From NCBI RefSeq assembly GCF_933775445.1, contig NC_065877.1, forward strand, positions 1 through 64,000: a stretch of DNA of 64,000 nucleotides, given 5' to 3'. Position 1 is the stretch's first letter, and each line of letters begins with the position of its first letter. Under the pieces are notes generated by a model. That model had not been told where the DNA came from and did no database searches. It saw only the letters and a list, made by a program, of their open reading frames with translations. The translations under genes were made by a program, and so were the position numbers. Of the stretch, positions 36,738-49,200 are shown piece by piece. The DNA comes from Argentina anserina (taxonomy: Eukaryota > Streptophyta > Magnoliopsida > Rosales > Rosaceae).

Positions 36738-39600
36738 CATGTTTTCCAATTTAAATTGACATTTATCGCAGATATTAGTAATTGACATACAGTAGCTACC
36801 TGGCGATCAAGCTCTTTAATTTGACATGTCAGTGTGTGAAAATCTTTGGTTTAGTTTGATTTAAAACCAGAACGTAGTCAAATCAACTGCCATATACACA
36901 TAACGATAAAATGTAATATATGTTATGATATATGCATGACAATGATGACGTACTAGAGCAATGATGATCGACATCGCCTTTAATACCATTTGCCAGTGCT
37001 GTCTGTGCATATATTTCTCTCGTATAACCAGGGTAGTAGTGTAGTATTAAGCTCTAAATAATGTTGGTGTATGCGTGTTTAAGTTTATGATCGTATATAC
37101 ATGCATATGTTGATACGACGTATATGAGCCATATATCACCACCAATGCATATGCATCTGAAGACGAATTTGTTTTTTGAAAAGAGCATCTGAAGATGAAT
37201 TGATATATAGTAATTACCAAATTAAATCGCTTCTTAATTTATATTACGACCAGTGTTTCTTATTTTATATTATATATATAGGTGCACGTAGCGCTCGTGG
37301 TAGGTGCCAAAGTACCATGCATTGCAGCGGCTAGGGTTTTACAATGAACTCGATCGATTCATGCCTGGGAATATGGCACTAATGGCAGACAGCGCAGGCA
37401 AGAACTATTTTGATCTAAATGATCCATATCTCGGGTCAGTGATCGATCGATGATGCATGGGCACTGGGTAGATATATAATTGTAAGCAAACATTGCAATG
37501 AGAATAAGTTGTTAACTATGAAGATGATCCCTTCAGTAATATATCTATAATTAAGTTCCAAGCTAGCTAAGTTATTTGAAAGAAGAATCCACAAGTAGTA
37601 CTGTATAGGCATGATGGATGGATCAGCAAATTAAAAAGAGAGAGAGAGGAACTAGCTAGCTGAAACTGGCATTTAATCGGGGATGTCCCTCAGCGCAGAG
37701 GGAGTAGCACCCCACGATGGATCCCCCATACAAATCAAAATATTTACTACTCAATGAACTAACTCCTTTTATGAGCATTTATTGGACAGTGCCAACCATC
37801 TCTGTAAAATCACAAACAGTAGGTAAGAGGGGAATAGCTCGCAAGTATATATGTAAGAATCAACTGAACGAATGAATTGAATGAATGAATATGAAATATG
37901 ATGATAATTGAGTTCGACATGACTAATCCTCAGTTCTCCTCACTCACTCGATCACTCAGTATATTCAGGCCAGGCAGGCATATGCACGCAGGCCCTTGAC
38001 CATTCTTCCTATCTTGGAATTCGGCCTCACGCACTTTCCCAGAATGAATTAAATCTTCCACATCACATTCAATCAAATTGCCCTGGCATTTTTACAATAC
38101 AAAAAGAATAGAAGAGAACAGAGAAATCAGAGATATAAGAGAAAATAACGTTTCAGTAGCCAACACCTGTAACATCTTTTTCGTCCCCCTCTTTCTTAAT
38201 TACGTGCCTTTTGTCCCCTCATAAGTTTTAAGTCCAACCCTCGGAAGCCACCCCACTCTTCAGTCTTCACACATATCCAGTTATCCACCCCACTCTTGAC
38301 CATTGATAATATATTCAAGGATCCTAGCTGACCACGTCAGCAATTTATGAATATTAAGCGAGTATTTTTCTGATAATAACTTTTAACGGCGTTTACGTTT
38401 TTTATTTTTTTTTATTTTGTTTCTCACCTCCGTCTTTTTCTCTTCAATAAAACTTGTTCTAACTTTGAGTTTTGAGTTTTGAATTCTAGATTTCTAGTTC
38501 TCCCTGTTTCCCAGGGGTAAACTCTCTCAAAACCTCCAAAAAAAACAACTATGTAAACTCATTCTCTCTGACATACTTCATTTCAAGCGGCTATACCACA
38601 CTCTTATATCAAGAGAGTTTTATGATTAATGGATAAGAAATCCCTGGGCATTGAATTTTGAAATTTTTGGCATAAGTCGAGCACACGAGAAAATCTATAT
38701 TTGAATTTGATATGATTTAAGGGCATGGAATTTGGGGTTTTCGAATTTGATTCTCATTCCTGGCCAGATCAAAATTACTGGGATATATTCAATTAAAAAA
38801 GATGAAGAGGCATCCAATTGTAGATACAATTTACGACATCGTGGGGCAAATTATTGAATTTTTCAGTTCCTAATCCGCCTTATATTTGAGGGAGAAATCT
38901 AAGATTCATACAACACGGTGAGTTAGAATCAAACTGGGTTTCGAAACTTCAATTCAAGTTCTAATAGGTGATGTTCATTTTGGGTTATTCTGGGAATCCT
39001 TAAGAACAAATTTATTCACATCACTTTTATTTTTTGCATAAGATTGTCTAAAAACCTGAAATCAGATTATGACAGAGCTCGATAGAGGCTAATTGATCCA
39101 GAAAAATCGTGAGTTGAAATTGGAATGTGATTCAAAATTGGAGTTTTAGTTTTTCAGAATTAGAGCTCACTTTCTTTGCGTGTAGGGCGATCAATGTGGT
39201 TCCACACCTTAGTATTTTGCCTCTCTTTCTGCAATGATGGCACTGATAATAAGAAGAAAGAGAAGAAGAAGAGGGACGGATAACTTAACGAAAGAGAAGG
39301 AAGAAAATACTCCATTAGTATTGGAAACCCAACTTTTGGGTAATTAAGTCTATGATGAGTGCTTTAATAACCATTAGATTTTCAATTAACGACTAAGATT
39401 AGAAGCTGAGGACAACTAAGGAGAGAGACTACCGAGGATCATGATTTGCGATCCGCATTATTCACTTTTATCTCCTTCGATAAAAATAGACGAAGAAATG
39501 GGCGGTGTGATTATAGCAACTCCAAAAACTTCTTTATATAATTCAAGATCTCTGTTACATGTAAGTCATGTGAATCGGGTCTGGAATGGGTCCAATGTCC
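34751..39600. other. AS2 downstream intergenic region, no gene supported
   Basis: AT-rich DNA with only short frames lacking domains. Simple repeats include GCTA units at about 35142-35158, CT at about 36550-36566 and (GA)n at 36700-36735. I looked for the mature sequences of common conserved plant microRNAs and for tRNA boxes and saw none. The stretch could hold cis-regulatory DNA for AS2, but nothing specific can be named. Confidence 0.5.
36700..36735. repeat. (GA)n microsatellite
   Basis: About 18 uninterrupted GA units. Confidence 0.9.
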
Positions 39601-39641
39601 AGTAACCATATATATATATATATATATATATGTATAGTCCA

Positions 39642-40029
39642 TATCCAGAGTGAAGCTTCACTCTGAAATTACAGAGTGAAGTTCCAATTTTGGAACACTT
39701 TTCGGTCAAATGTTTTCACCATAAGCGATTCAATATTTAGGTATGATATTCAAGATCATCTATACAAAATTTCATCTAATTCGGATATTGTTAAGGTATT
39801 GAAATTAGATTAAATCAATGAATGAATTAAAACTGTTCAACGTGAACCGTTCGTGTAAATCCCAATTTTGAAAGCTCAAACCATTGTCAAATTGGATGAA
39901 ATTTTGTAGAGATGATCTTGAATAACATACCTAAATATTGAATCACTTATAGTGAAAAAATTTGACTGAAAAGTGTGCCAAAATTAGAACTTCACTCTGT
40001 AATTTCAGAGTGAAGCTTCAGTCTGGATA
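39642..40029. mobile_element. Foldback MITE, copy 1
   Basis: The 388-bp element begins TATCCAGAGTGAAGCTTCA and ends with its near-complement, TGAAGCTTCAGTCTGGATA. The interior is also largely self-complementary: CAAGATCATCTATACAAAATT on the left pairs with the region near 39905-39925 on the right. Each end itself contains a small hairpin (GAGTGAAGCTTCACTC). It lies in a TA microsatellite, so a TA-type target duplication cannot be separated from the repeat. The superfamily is not assigned. Confidence 0.8.
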
Positions 40030-40081
40030 GGGAATGTATATATGTATATATATATATATATATATACATATATACATTCCC
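40030..40081. repeat. Palindromic TA-rich junction between MITE copies
   Basis: The junction reads GGGAATGTATATATG, then (TA)n, then CATATATACATTCCC, a near-perfect palindrome joining the two MITE copies. Confidence 0.8.
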
Positions 40082-40450
40082 TATCCAGAGTGAAGCTTCA
40101 CTATGAAATTACAGAGTAAAGTTCAGTCAAATTTTTTCACTATAAGTGATTCAATATTTAGGTATGCTATTCAAGATCATCTCTACAAAATTTCATCTAA
40201 TTCAGACATCGTTAAGGTATTCAAATTAGATTAAATCAATGAATGAATTAAAACTGTTCAACGTGAACCGTTCGTGTAAATCTCAATTTTAAAAGCTCAA
40301 ACCATTGTCAAATTGGATGAAACTTTGTAGAGATGATCTTGAAAAACATACCTAAATATTGAATCACTTACGGTGAAAATATTTGATCGAAAAGTGTGCC
40401 AAAATTAGAATTTCACTCTGTAATTTCAGAGTGAAGCTTCACTCTGGATA
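40082..40450. mobile_element. Foldback MITE, copy 2 (same orientation)
   Basis: This 369-bp direct copy of the preceding element has the same TATCCAGAGTGAAGC ends and interior order, with scattered substitutions and a short deletion near the left end (about 40123). A (TA)n run follows at about 40457-40482. Confidence 0.8.
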
Positions 40451-40455
40451 ATGAC

Positions 40456-40488
<33 letters not shown>

Positions 40489-40489
40489 C

Positions 40490-42370
40490 TATGTCTTCTG
40501 TTTCGCCAGGTACCTACAAAAGTCAATCGAGTCAGAGACGAGATTGGTGTTGTGCCAACCTATGATTCCCGGATAAAAAACATAAACCAAGCCAGGAATT
40601 AAGAAATTATAGAGAAGTTACTAGTTTTGGAAACGTGCCCTTATTAATAATCCTTGAGGTGTGCGTCTGGCTTCCACATTCCGATGTTGGATTAGAGATT
40701 GCTATGGACAATGCTAAAAGTGCTTGAGGGAGTTGTTTTAGAGTTTAGGGTTGAAGATTTTAGAGCTATTTTAGAACTTCCACCTTGCCGATCTTTGATT
40801 TTGACCAGTCGAATTTTTGGATTTGGGTGTAGTCTCTTCACCCCGATATAGTGATCAGATTGGTAAGGATTTGGACTTGTTTCTCCATTTGTTGGACATA
40901 GCGTGGCAGTCGCGGCATCTTCTAAGCACAAGCTTGAAAACCGTGCTTAATTGGGTGGCAGCCAGGGGCGGATGCAGTCAGAGAAATAAGCTTGTTGTTC
41001 ATGTGATTGAAGTTAATTAGATAACTCTCTTCACCCATTGGCTTAGACTTGGGCTCTGTAATATTTCACATATGTAAAGGGTAAACTAATATATATGTTT
41101 GTTTGTATTTTCATTCAAATACTATTAATTAGATGACTCGGTAATAAAACTTGTACTGAGACGAGTTAAGTAAAGTTCAGTTGGACATATATTACTGATA
41201 GTAAACAGATAATTGAAGAAATATTTGCGAGTTTTTACGGTAATTGGTTTACTAAATTAGGGTGGATAAATAAATAGATAGAAAATAGAAAGAACAAATT
41301 ACTCAAAGTATTAAACAATAATTTAGTTTACAAATAACTCACTACTTAATTTGATATAGCAAATAAAAACTAAATTTTACAAATAAAGACCAAATAATGG
41401 CAAGTTGCTAAATGTTAAAAAATATTTTACTTTTTTACCCATAGTGTTTGCTACCATCAATGAAGAAGTTATATGCTACTGTCGATTATAAAAACTAGCT
41501 GCTACTGTCGATTATAAAAACTAACTGCTACTGTCGAGTAAAAAACTAGCTGCTACTGTCGACTTGGAAAGTACATGTTACCGTTAACTATAAATCTAGC
41601 TGTTACTGTCGACTGGGAAACTAACTGTTATTGTGGTTTTTTGGTGAGTAAAATTCGAAATTACAAAATTTCTCAAAACATATGCAATATAGTACTTAAA
41701 TAAAAGCCCATGAGATAAGGAACAACTTTATATATTGGCTCACCTCCAAATTGCTGGTGGTTTGGCCGAAAAACTTAAATTTGCCGGAAATATAAAACTA
41801 AAAAAATGAGGAGAGAGAAATTTGTTAGATTTATGAGTGACATTTAGTAATTTTTACTAAAATAAAAATATTTTAGATATTTTTACATTAATTAATTAAT
41901 CAGTTTTGTTCTGATTATTCTTGGACTTAAATTTATGTATTAATTTGTATAAGGAATATAAAAAATAAATTTTTAATTAATTTAAATATTAGTATAAATA
42001 AGTAATTTCTACAAATAGAAAAAATGGCAGAGGCCTAGAATCATCGGATTAAACCGACATAGGTAAAAATTAAGAGGGAGGTAGAGGGGGAGTGGATATG
42101 GACGGAGTGGGAGAGATCATCATCACTGCCAATATGTTCGGATCTCCTGTCTTTCTGATGGGGTTCTCGGTCTTTCTCTCATGTCTCTCCCAAAACCACC
42201 GCTCAATTCCTCCACCTCAATCCGGCGAGCCCAGACCGGCGAGTTATCTTCTCATCTCTCAAAGTAGCCCTCTTGAATTCCTATTTTCCTTTTGGGATCC
42301 TTCGAGTTTCATTGGGGAAGGAGGAATTGGATTCATTTCTTTTAGTTTTGAGTTGAGGTCAAGTCGCCGC
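40490..42370. other. Gene-poor stretch with degraded repeats
   Basis: No intact gene. The minus-strand frame 40692-40931 has no recognised domain. A solitary transposon-like end, CAGGGGCGGATGCAG, lies at about 40963. The minisatellite at 41475 is listed separately. The frame at 42092-42421 overlaps a retrotransposon primer site and is not treated as a gene. Confidence 0.45.
41475..41640. repeat. 25-26 bp minisatellite, about 7 units
   Basis: Units start at about 41475, 41501, 41527, 41552, 41577, 41602 and 41627. The core is GCTACTGTCGA followed by an A-rich part and CTAGCT. The first three units are most alike; later ones drift to GTTACCGTT and GTTATTGTG. Confidence 0.85.
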
Positions 42371-42373
42371 AAA

Positions 42374-42385
42374 TGGTATCAGAGC
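42374..42385 (+). other. Primer-binding-site-like sequence of an LTR retrotransposon
   Basis: TGGTATCAGAGC is the standard plant initiator-Met tRNA primer site. It sits two bases after CGCA, consistent with the CA end of a 5' LTR. No matching LTR start, polyprotein or second LTR was found, so this is at most a relic. Confidence 0.45.
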
Positions 42386-42799
42386 GGGGTGATGATTACT
42401 GGGGTTTATCTATGGGAATGAAATAGTTTTCGTGAATTTTGTTTTCCCTGCTTTAAGAGCGTTTGTGCTAGATTGGATTTATGGGTGAAGTGATAATTAT
42501 TGCCAGGTTCCGTTGTTATGGATATGTAGTTGAATTAGTGGTTGTTTTATCAACTCTGGTGATACTGATAGTGTTTGATATATCCTGATATCTCAATCGG
42601 GTCTAAGGTATTCTATTTTGTATTCAATGTATGGTTGGTGGTTGTGGTGGTCAGAGACTTTATTGCCCCCTAGTTATAGTTTTTTATTATGGATTTTTGA
42701 ATAACCATGTGAATTAGTGTTACGTGTGTGTAACTTCAGTAAATCAAGTAGTGAGATTCCTCAATATAACTAGATCTTGAAGCATAAAATCCCATACTA

Positions 42800-44625
42800 G
42801 CAAGTGAAGAATGGTTACTATGTGGCTAGAATGTTAGCACAAGTGAAGAATGGTGGTAGCTTTTATGGGGAAAATAATGGCGGTCTGTTATATAAGATAT
42901 TATGGAGAATTACCGTACCACCTAGGGCTCAGCTGCATGCATGGATGGTTATAATGGAGATTCTGCCCGCTAGAGCTGCGTTGAATAAAAAGGTGCAGCT
43001 TCAGGATTTGTTGTGTCCTTTGTGTAATGTTTAGGTGGAAAATGCAATGCATTTGTTCAAGAGGTGTAGTCCAACAGTTCTAGAGGCTAAGTCCTTTGTA
43101 GTCTTTGTCGTGTGCTTCTGTCACGCCATGGTCTTGGCAGTCGGTTGGGACATCGGTCCCGATGAGCGATTTGATGTTATAGTGCGGAATGTAGTAAAAA
43201 TAAAAACTTCTTTCTAGGCTCGTTCAATTCCTTCTTAATTTGACAAATCTACATTTCTTTGCAAAAGAGTGTATAAATGGGTGAGTGAGCAAAACCACGC
43301 GCTCAGTGAATGGATAATATAATATACCAGCAAAACAATGTCATTTTACTCATGCTACAATAAAACAATATATCATATACGCACAGTTCACAACAATGTA
43401 TCACATCGCATAATCCATTTTTATTGTCTTCAATTTAGTGATTCCCACGGTACACCTAATGACATTCTTGCCCTATATCTCTATGTGTCACATCCTTACT
43501 TCGACATAACCTAATCAAGAAATTCAAATGTTCTATGACTAGTCAAACAATAACTCCAACACCAATAATACGTATAATCTCATCACAGTTCACAAATCGA
43601 CATGCTTTACTTGAAAAAGATAGATATTTCACAAATAGATCTAAAACATGTTTTTCAATTATTTTAAAAACATATAAGAATATTTGAAACACATTACAGA
43701 AACCACTCACCTCAAAAATACGAATCATCACTCAAATCGTAAACCGAATCTCCTAGAATAAGCATCTTAGAAACAACTGTTGCATCTAGCCCATACCTCC
43801 AGGATAGAAGAGAACGCCGATACGAATCTGTAGCCATTCGCGGATTGCAAATTGGAGTTACATATCATAACTTTTGATGCATGGAAGTTTCGTCTCAAAA
43901 ATTAATAAAATAATATAAAATTAGAGAGAGAAAGTGTTAGAGAGAGAGAGAGTTCAACCGTGAAAAGAGAGGAAAGGCTCGATATTTATAGACTTTCAAG
44001 TTGCCACGTGCCAACATAAGAGAAAACACATAGGTGTGGTCTAAATGTTGTCACATGTCTGATGACTAAGAATTATGCTGATGTCAGCATCAGCTGGTCC
44101 CTCTCTTGTTTGTCACGTGTCACTTCGTGACCCTATTTTGAGTTTGTCTGATCACAATCTTATATTTCGAATAATCTTTGGAAAATCGTGAAAAATAGTT
44201 TTGAACTTTGAAAAATATCATGAACTCATGATGACCTCTATTTTCGTTCTCTCTCTGGTGATCAAGTTGAATTCTTCTTACCAGTTCTAGGGGAGATTTG
44301 GAGAGTTTAAAATGAGGTGGTTTGGAATCAGGGTTTCTGTAACCCTTCTAGTATGGTTTCAAATGTTGGTAGTGGCTTGGAGGATTATAAGAAGTATCAT
44401 GTTAGGAGTGGGAAGGTGAGAAAAAAGGGTGTTGCTAAATGGGTGAGTCCTCCAAGTGGTCGACTCAAATTGAATGTGGATGGTAGTCTTAGACAGTGTG
44501 ATGGTTGGGGAGGTATTGGTGCTATTATAAAAGATGAATATGGAAAGTGTAGGGCTTGTCTGGCTCGGCCACACCAGCTCAGTATTAAAAAAAAATCTCC
44601 TGGAATTGACTACTTTAAATGATGT
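42800..44625 (+). pseudogene. Broken LINE-type gene: zf-RVT and RNase H-like segments
   Basis: Bases 42804-43130 encode KNGYYVARMLAQ, LWRITVPPRAQLHAWM, LPARAALNKK and CPLCN, then HLFKRCSP. This is the order of the zinc-binding domain found after reverse transcriptase in plant non-LTR elements. An in-frame stop at about 43032 interrupts it. After about 1.1 kb of unrelated DNA, the frame at about 44270-44622 resumes with EIWRV, NEVVWN, WVSPPSGRLKLNVDGS and GGIGAIIKDEYG, the RNase H-like domain that normally follows. The reverse transcriptase itself is absent. It is a decayed, interrupted fragment. Confidence 0.7.
43205..44265. other. Insertion splitting the LINE-type relic
   Basis: The roughly 1.06-kb segment separates two protein segments that are normally contiguous. 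It has LTR-like texture: near 43490, TGTCACATCCTTACTTCGAC, and a GA-rich tract at 43920-43955. I could not define end repeats or a target duplication. Confidence 0.4.
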
Positions 44626-44881
44626 AGAAGTATTAAACTAGCCCATAAACCTGAGAAATCCTTCAGCGACACTACCACCTACTTATTAGTAAGTAGGTTC
44701 CCCTTTTGGATGAGTATTCGTGGACTTGGTGATCACAACAAGATGCTCCCTATCAAGATATTATAAATATAAATTCAGAAGATTTAAAAAAAAATCAGAA
44801 GTCGATTCAAATATAATTTCCATGGTAATATAAAAAAATACAATTTACATGGTGACAAACTGATAATAGCAAATTAAGAAT

Positions 44882-45572
44882 GGTGAATTCAACAAACAGT
44901 ACCATAATTATTAGTCATTCTAATTTTTAGTACTTCACATTTGAAAACTATCGCATTGGTACCTCAAGTTTTTATTTCAAGTTAATTTTAGTTTATTATG
45001 TCAATTAACACCGTTAGTGGTTTTATTTCCTACCAATTTTAAGGACATTTTTGTCACTTTATTTCCCACTGATTTCACTTAGTTTATCGTCAACATTTTC
45101 TACTATTTAAACCAATTGTTATATATGCATTTTCTTTTTCTTTTGAAACATTTAAATGCCTATGATAGAGTTTTTAGCATATTATTATAGTAATATGATT
45201 GTTAGTTAATGGACATATACAATATGAAATATGTGCCGGTTTATTTTGTAATTGCGAACTTTAGCTTGTTTGTAATGGTTGTGGTGTAAATAAAAGATTC
45301 TTATTAATGGTAAAATGAAATGATATGAATTAACCAACTTTAAAAAAAAATTGAAATTGGAGGAAAATGAAAGATAAAATCAGAGAAAAATGAAGTGACA
45401 AAAATGCCCCTAAAAATTGGTGGGGGATGAAGTCATTAATGATGTTAATTGAGGGAATGAACTAAAATTAAGTTGAAATAGAAACTTGAGGTATCAATGT
45501 GATAATTTTCAAATATGAGGTACTAAAAATTAAAATGACTAGTAGTTTGGGTACTGTTTGTTGAATTCTCTC
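44882..45572. mobile_element. Long-TIR foldback element, probably Mutator-like
   Basis: The left arm begins near GAATTCAACAAACAGTACC (44885) and the right arm ends with its complement, GTACTGTTTGTTGAATTC (45568). The arms stay similar for well over 100 bp each, so nearly the whole 0.69-kb element can fold into one hairpin. AATTAAGAA on the left and AATTAAAGAA on the right flank the ends and could be a 9-10 bp duplication, as in Mutator-like elements. No coding sequence. Confidence 0.7.
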
Positions 45573-45582
45573 AATTAAAGAA

Positions 45583-46021
45583 GTGAAAATTTTAAGAGTG
45601 GTACATGACATTTGTCATGTATCACTCTAATTTAAGGGTATTATAGTTTGGACAATTTCAAAACAATACACGATGTTTGAAATTCTACCCAATAATTATA
45701 CCCACTGTCAAATCTTTCATTAGTTTTAATAGATTTTGTCTATTTAACAGGGGTAATTATGTCTCTTCGGATTTCCCGCCGATTCACACCGTATGGTTTT
45801 TGTTTTAGAGAGAATTAAGAAGAGTTGGCGTGTGAATCCACGGGAATCCAAAGAAACATAACTACCTTTGTCAAATAAACAGTATTAAAACTAACAGAGT
45901 TTGACTGTGTATAATTATTGGGTAGAATTCAAACGTCGTGTATTGTTTTAAAATTGTCCAAACTATATTATCCTTAAATTAGAGTGGTACATTTGTCAGG
46001 TACCATTCTTAAAATTTTCAC
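45583..46021. mobile_element. Second foldback MITE, adjoining the first
   Basis: The left end, GTGAAAATTTTAAGAGTGG, is repeated inverted at the right end, CCATTCTTAAAATTTTCAC. The inner arms also pair (TTTGGACAATTT with AAATTGTCCAAA). A smaller hairpin with ACATGACA...TGTCATGT lies near 45602-45620. No target duplication was resolved. It ends about 215 bp from the ELF9 stop codon. Confidence 0.75.
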
Positions 46022-46235
46022 ATATCAAAATTATGCAAATGTATGTAACATTCACCACGGCCATAATATACACTAGTGCCCACACTCGATAGTAGTCGGA
46101 CCTCTGGGATATGTATGGCTTTTCACATGTCAAAAGTCAAAACCCCACAGGTAACAGTCCCTAACAACATGGCTGAATTTTTTTTTACAACATAATCCAA
46201 AGATATATGACTAGCATGACTGACACAAAACTCAC

Positions 46236-49200
46236 TCACACATCAAGTTCCGAAGCAAACTGCTCTAAGCGTTCGGCATCATCATCCAGATCCCGAACTG
46301 AAGCATGGTTAGTTATGCCATCATCCTCACTTGCATGTATCTGCCTACCACCAAACCTACATATAGATACAACAACAATAATTAAAAGCAGCTGAGAATA
46401 ATGGGAAGGAGAATAAGAGATTTCTTTGCAGCTCTACAGGGAAGATAAGGGAATTAATGTTCCTACTTAACCATGCCACAGTAACTGCAACTGGCAAATC
46501 TAAACAAAGATGACTGAAGAAGATTAAAAAGATCTGCCAATTACCATCTTCCATTCATCAACTCTATGCACTTTTGAGCATCCTTCCTATCCTTGAATCT
46601 TACCAAAACAACACCCTGGGGATGATTTTCACAAACCTAAAGACAAAAGAGAAACAACACAAACAAAAAATTAGTGAAGAGAAGGGAAAACCAAAGTAAC
46701 AGACAAATAAAAGAGGAATAGATATGCACACACAAACAAATGCCATGCCATGCACATACCATAAACAAGCCAACATCTTATCTCTGACATGGAGAACTAC
46801 TCATTAAACTCCAATAAAAACATCCTAACATCTTAAAGCAAACTCATGCCCAAGTGCGCAACAAAACACTAGAAATTTTATGACAATTGGTATAAAAGTC
46901 AGCAAAGGTTCCAAGAAGCAGCGCATGCTGATATGACGCGGAAATGCTAACTGCCCAGTTTTCTTCCTACATTACCTTGACTGAGTCCACAGGACCAAGC
47001 TTCTGACATTCTTCTTCAACATCTGCCTGCAATTCTGTACATAAGTTTTCATCTTCCTGTAAACATTAAGAGAGAAGGACTCACTATACCAGACAAGGAA
47101 AAATCATATGGTTAACTGTCTGCAATGATTAGTCAAGAAATTGTAAACACAAGATTTTTGTTTTCCATCTGCATTACTGCATAGGGTCAGGATCAACTGC
47201 ATGTTCTGAATGACAAAAGCACGAATAAATTTGAAATACAATCTTAGATTTACTCACTTTTAAGGTGAGAATGAGCAGATAAAATGTTCCCTCGTAAAAT
47301 TCTTCCTCTAGACAGTTAATTACTTTGCTATGGAGAGAAGATGATTAGACATTACAGAGAGAATTTGAAAAAGATGAAAATATATTTTGGGAGGAAATTA
47401 TTAGCTTCCTTCATGAACAGGAGTGACATAAAATATTGAAATGTTGTCTTCATCCTCAACCTTCAAGTGTTCAAATCTAAGAGCTAAAGAACCCAACGCT
47501 GCATTCTAAGGGTCATAATTTATGACTCCTGGACATTTAGTGTACATTTCGATTCACTGTTAAGTGTCCAGACATTAAGGGAACAATGCCAACAAGTGAG
47601 CAAAATGGCAAGCACAGTCCCCTACTAAAAAAGTAATGTGCGTGTGGCAGTTCTGAACTTACCCTCATTTCAGCAGTCGTGAACATATAACGAAGAAGAA
47701 CAGTGGCTGGAATCAACAGTTTTGCATCATCACGGCCACCTGCATGAGGATGATCTCAGTATGAGTAATCCGCTGCACATTAGGTAATCAATGATAAAAG
47801 CGAGGTAGAGGTACCCATAAACATAATATATTAAATATATTTAGACAGTTTCACATGTACATTATATATTTACGAAGTTCTGTATTATTAACTCTTAAGG
47901 TATCAAAAGGTAAAGAGATTAATACAGGATGAATGGGCAATTGATAATGTCCATAAACTTTGTCTTTCACCGCTTTGAACAGAGCTTGGTAACGATACAT
48001 ATTTTGTCTGTTAAAGGCATGTCTATAGCTCCATAAGCCTGATGCAATTTATCGTTACACTATGATGAAACAATGTAGAAAAATGTAGTTCGTATGGTAA
48101 AGACATGTCCATGGCTCCATAGGCAAGGCGTAATAAATCTATATACTGCAAAATGCTTGAGCATAATTATTATCTGAGGAAGAGGGAAAGAACTGGCCTG
48201 CAGATATCATACTTGATACACCTAGAACATAAGGAAATACTTTCTAAAGCTGCAAGTTAACATTATAACACACTACACGACCATTATAAAGATATTTGTG
48301 TCAATATTTAACCTATTTTCGAAGGAATAAGAATAGTGGACCAAAAGAAAAAGAGTTTCCGATTAAGATTGAGGCACGCATGAAAAGCTAAAAAATAAAC
48401 TATTACAGCTTACCCCAGCCAAGCATCTTCTCTTCCACCTTCTTCAATTTTTTTTTTCTCTTGTTGTCTGCTTGTTTGGCAATAAAACTATCCCCTGCAT
48501 AAATATAAAAGCATTTTAGTAAAGTAGCATAGAACTGAAGTGCATCAACAGAGCATTTTATACCAAAGAGGGTCATGGTGCGTCAAAAAGATTCATTTAA
48601 AATACATGGACCTTTTAAGTGCATAAGAGAAGTGTGAATAATATCACCCTTGGCCCTATTCGTTAGTAAACAAACAGCTGCATTACAACTCTAGATAGTT
48701 ATCACCAAATAGAGGTTGAACAAGAAACTTGTGGATGTGGTCTATTATCTGAGGTGCCTCACATTTGTACTGAATTTGGGCTGGATACATTTTAACCCCT
48801 GAAGTTGAAGTGAGATTTTACTCTGGTCCCTGATCATTTATAATGCTAGGCAATATTGGAGATATATATAATGCATATCAGGTAAGACCTCCTTATTTAT
48901 TGTGTAAAATGAAAATATGGAGAGCAGTATTTTTTTAATAATATTTGGCTGTATATAACTATATATATATATATATATATATTTAAGACAAACATAATAA
49001 GTTTTTATAAATTTTTCTGTGACCAATAACCATTACATACTTCTCCGCTGTGACAAAGCAACAAAGAAGAGGTTATAAGCAAAAACTCAAAGCTAGCATG
49101 CGGTATACAACTATTCTTTAGTAATAAGCTCAATTGTTCATAAAATTGCTTATTCTATGACTGATGTAAGCTTAATAATAGGCAACAAACTAACAGTTTA

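Noticed and set aside
34751..39600. Possible microRNA or tRNA genes downstream of AS2
   Set aside because: No mature sequence of a common conserved plant microRNA and no tRNA B-box pair was seen; folding would be needed for novel ones.
42092..42421. 109-codon frame starting MDMDGVGEII
   Set aside because: It runs over a retrotransposon primer-site motif and matches no family I know; more likely LTR sequence.
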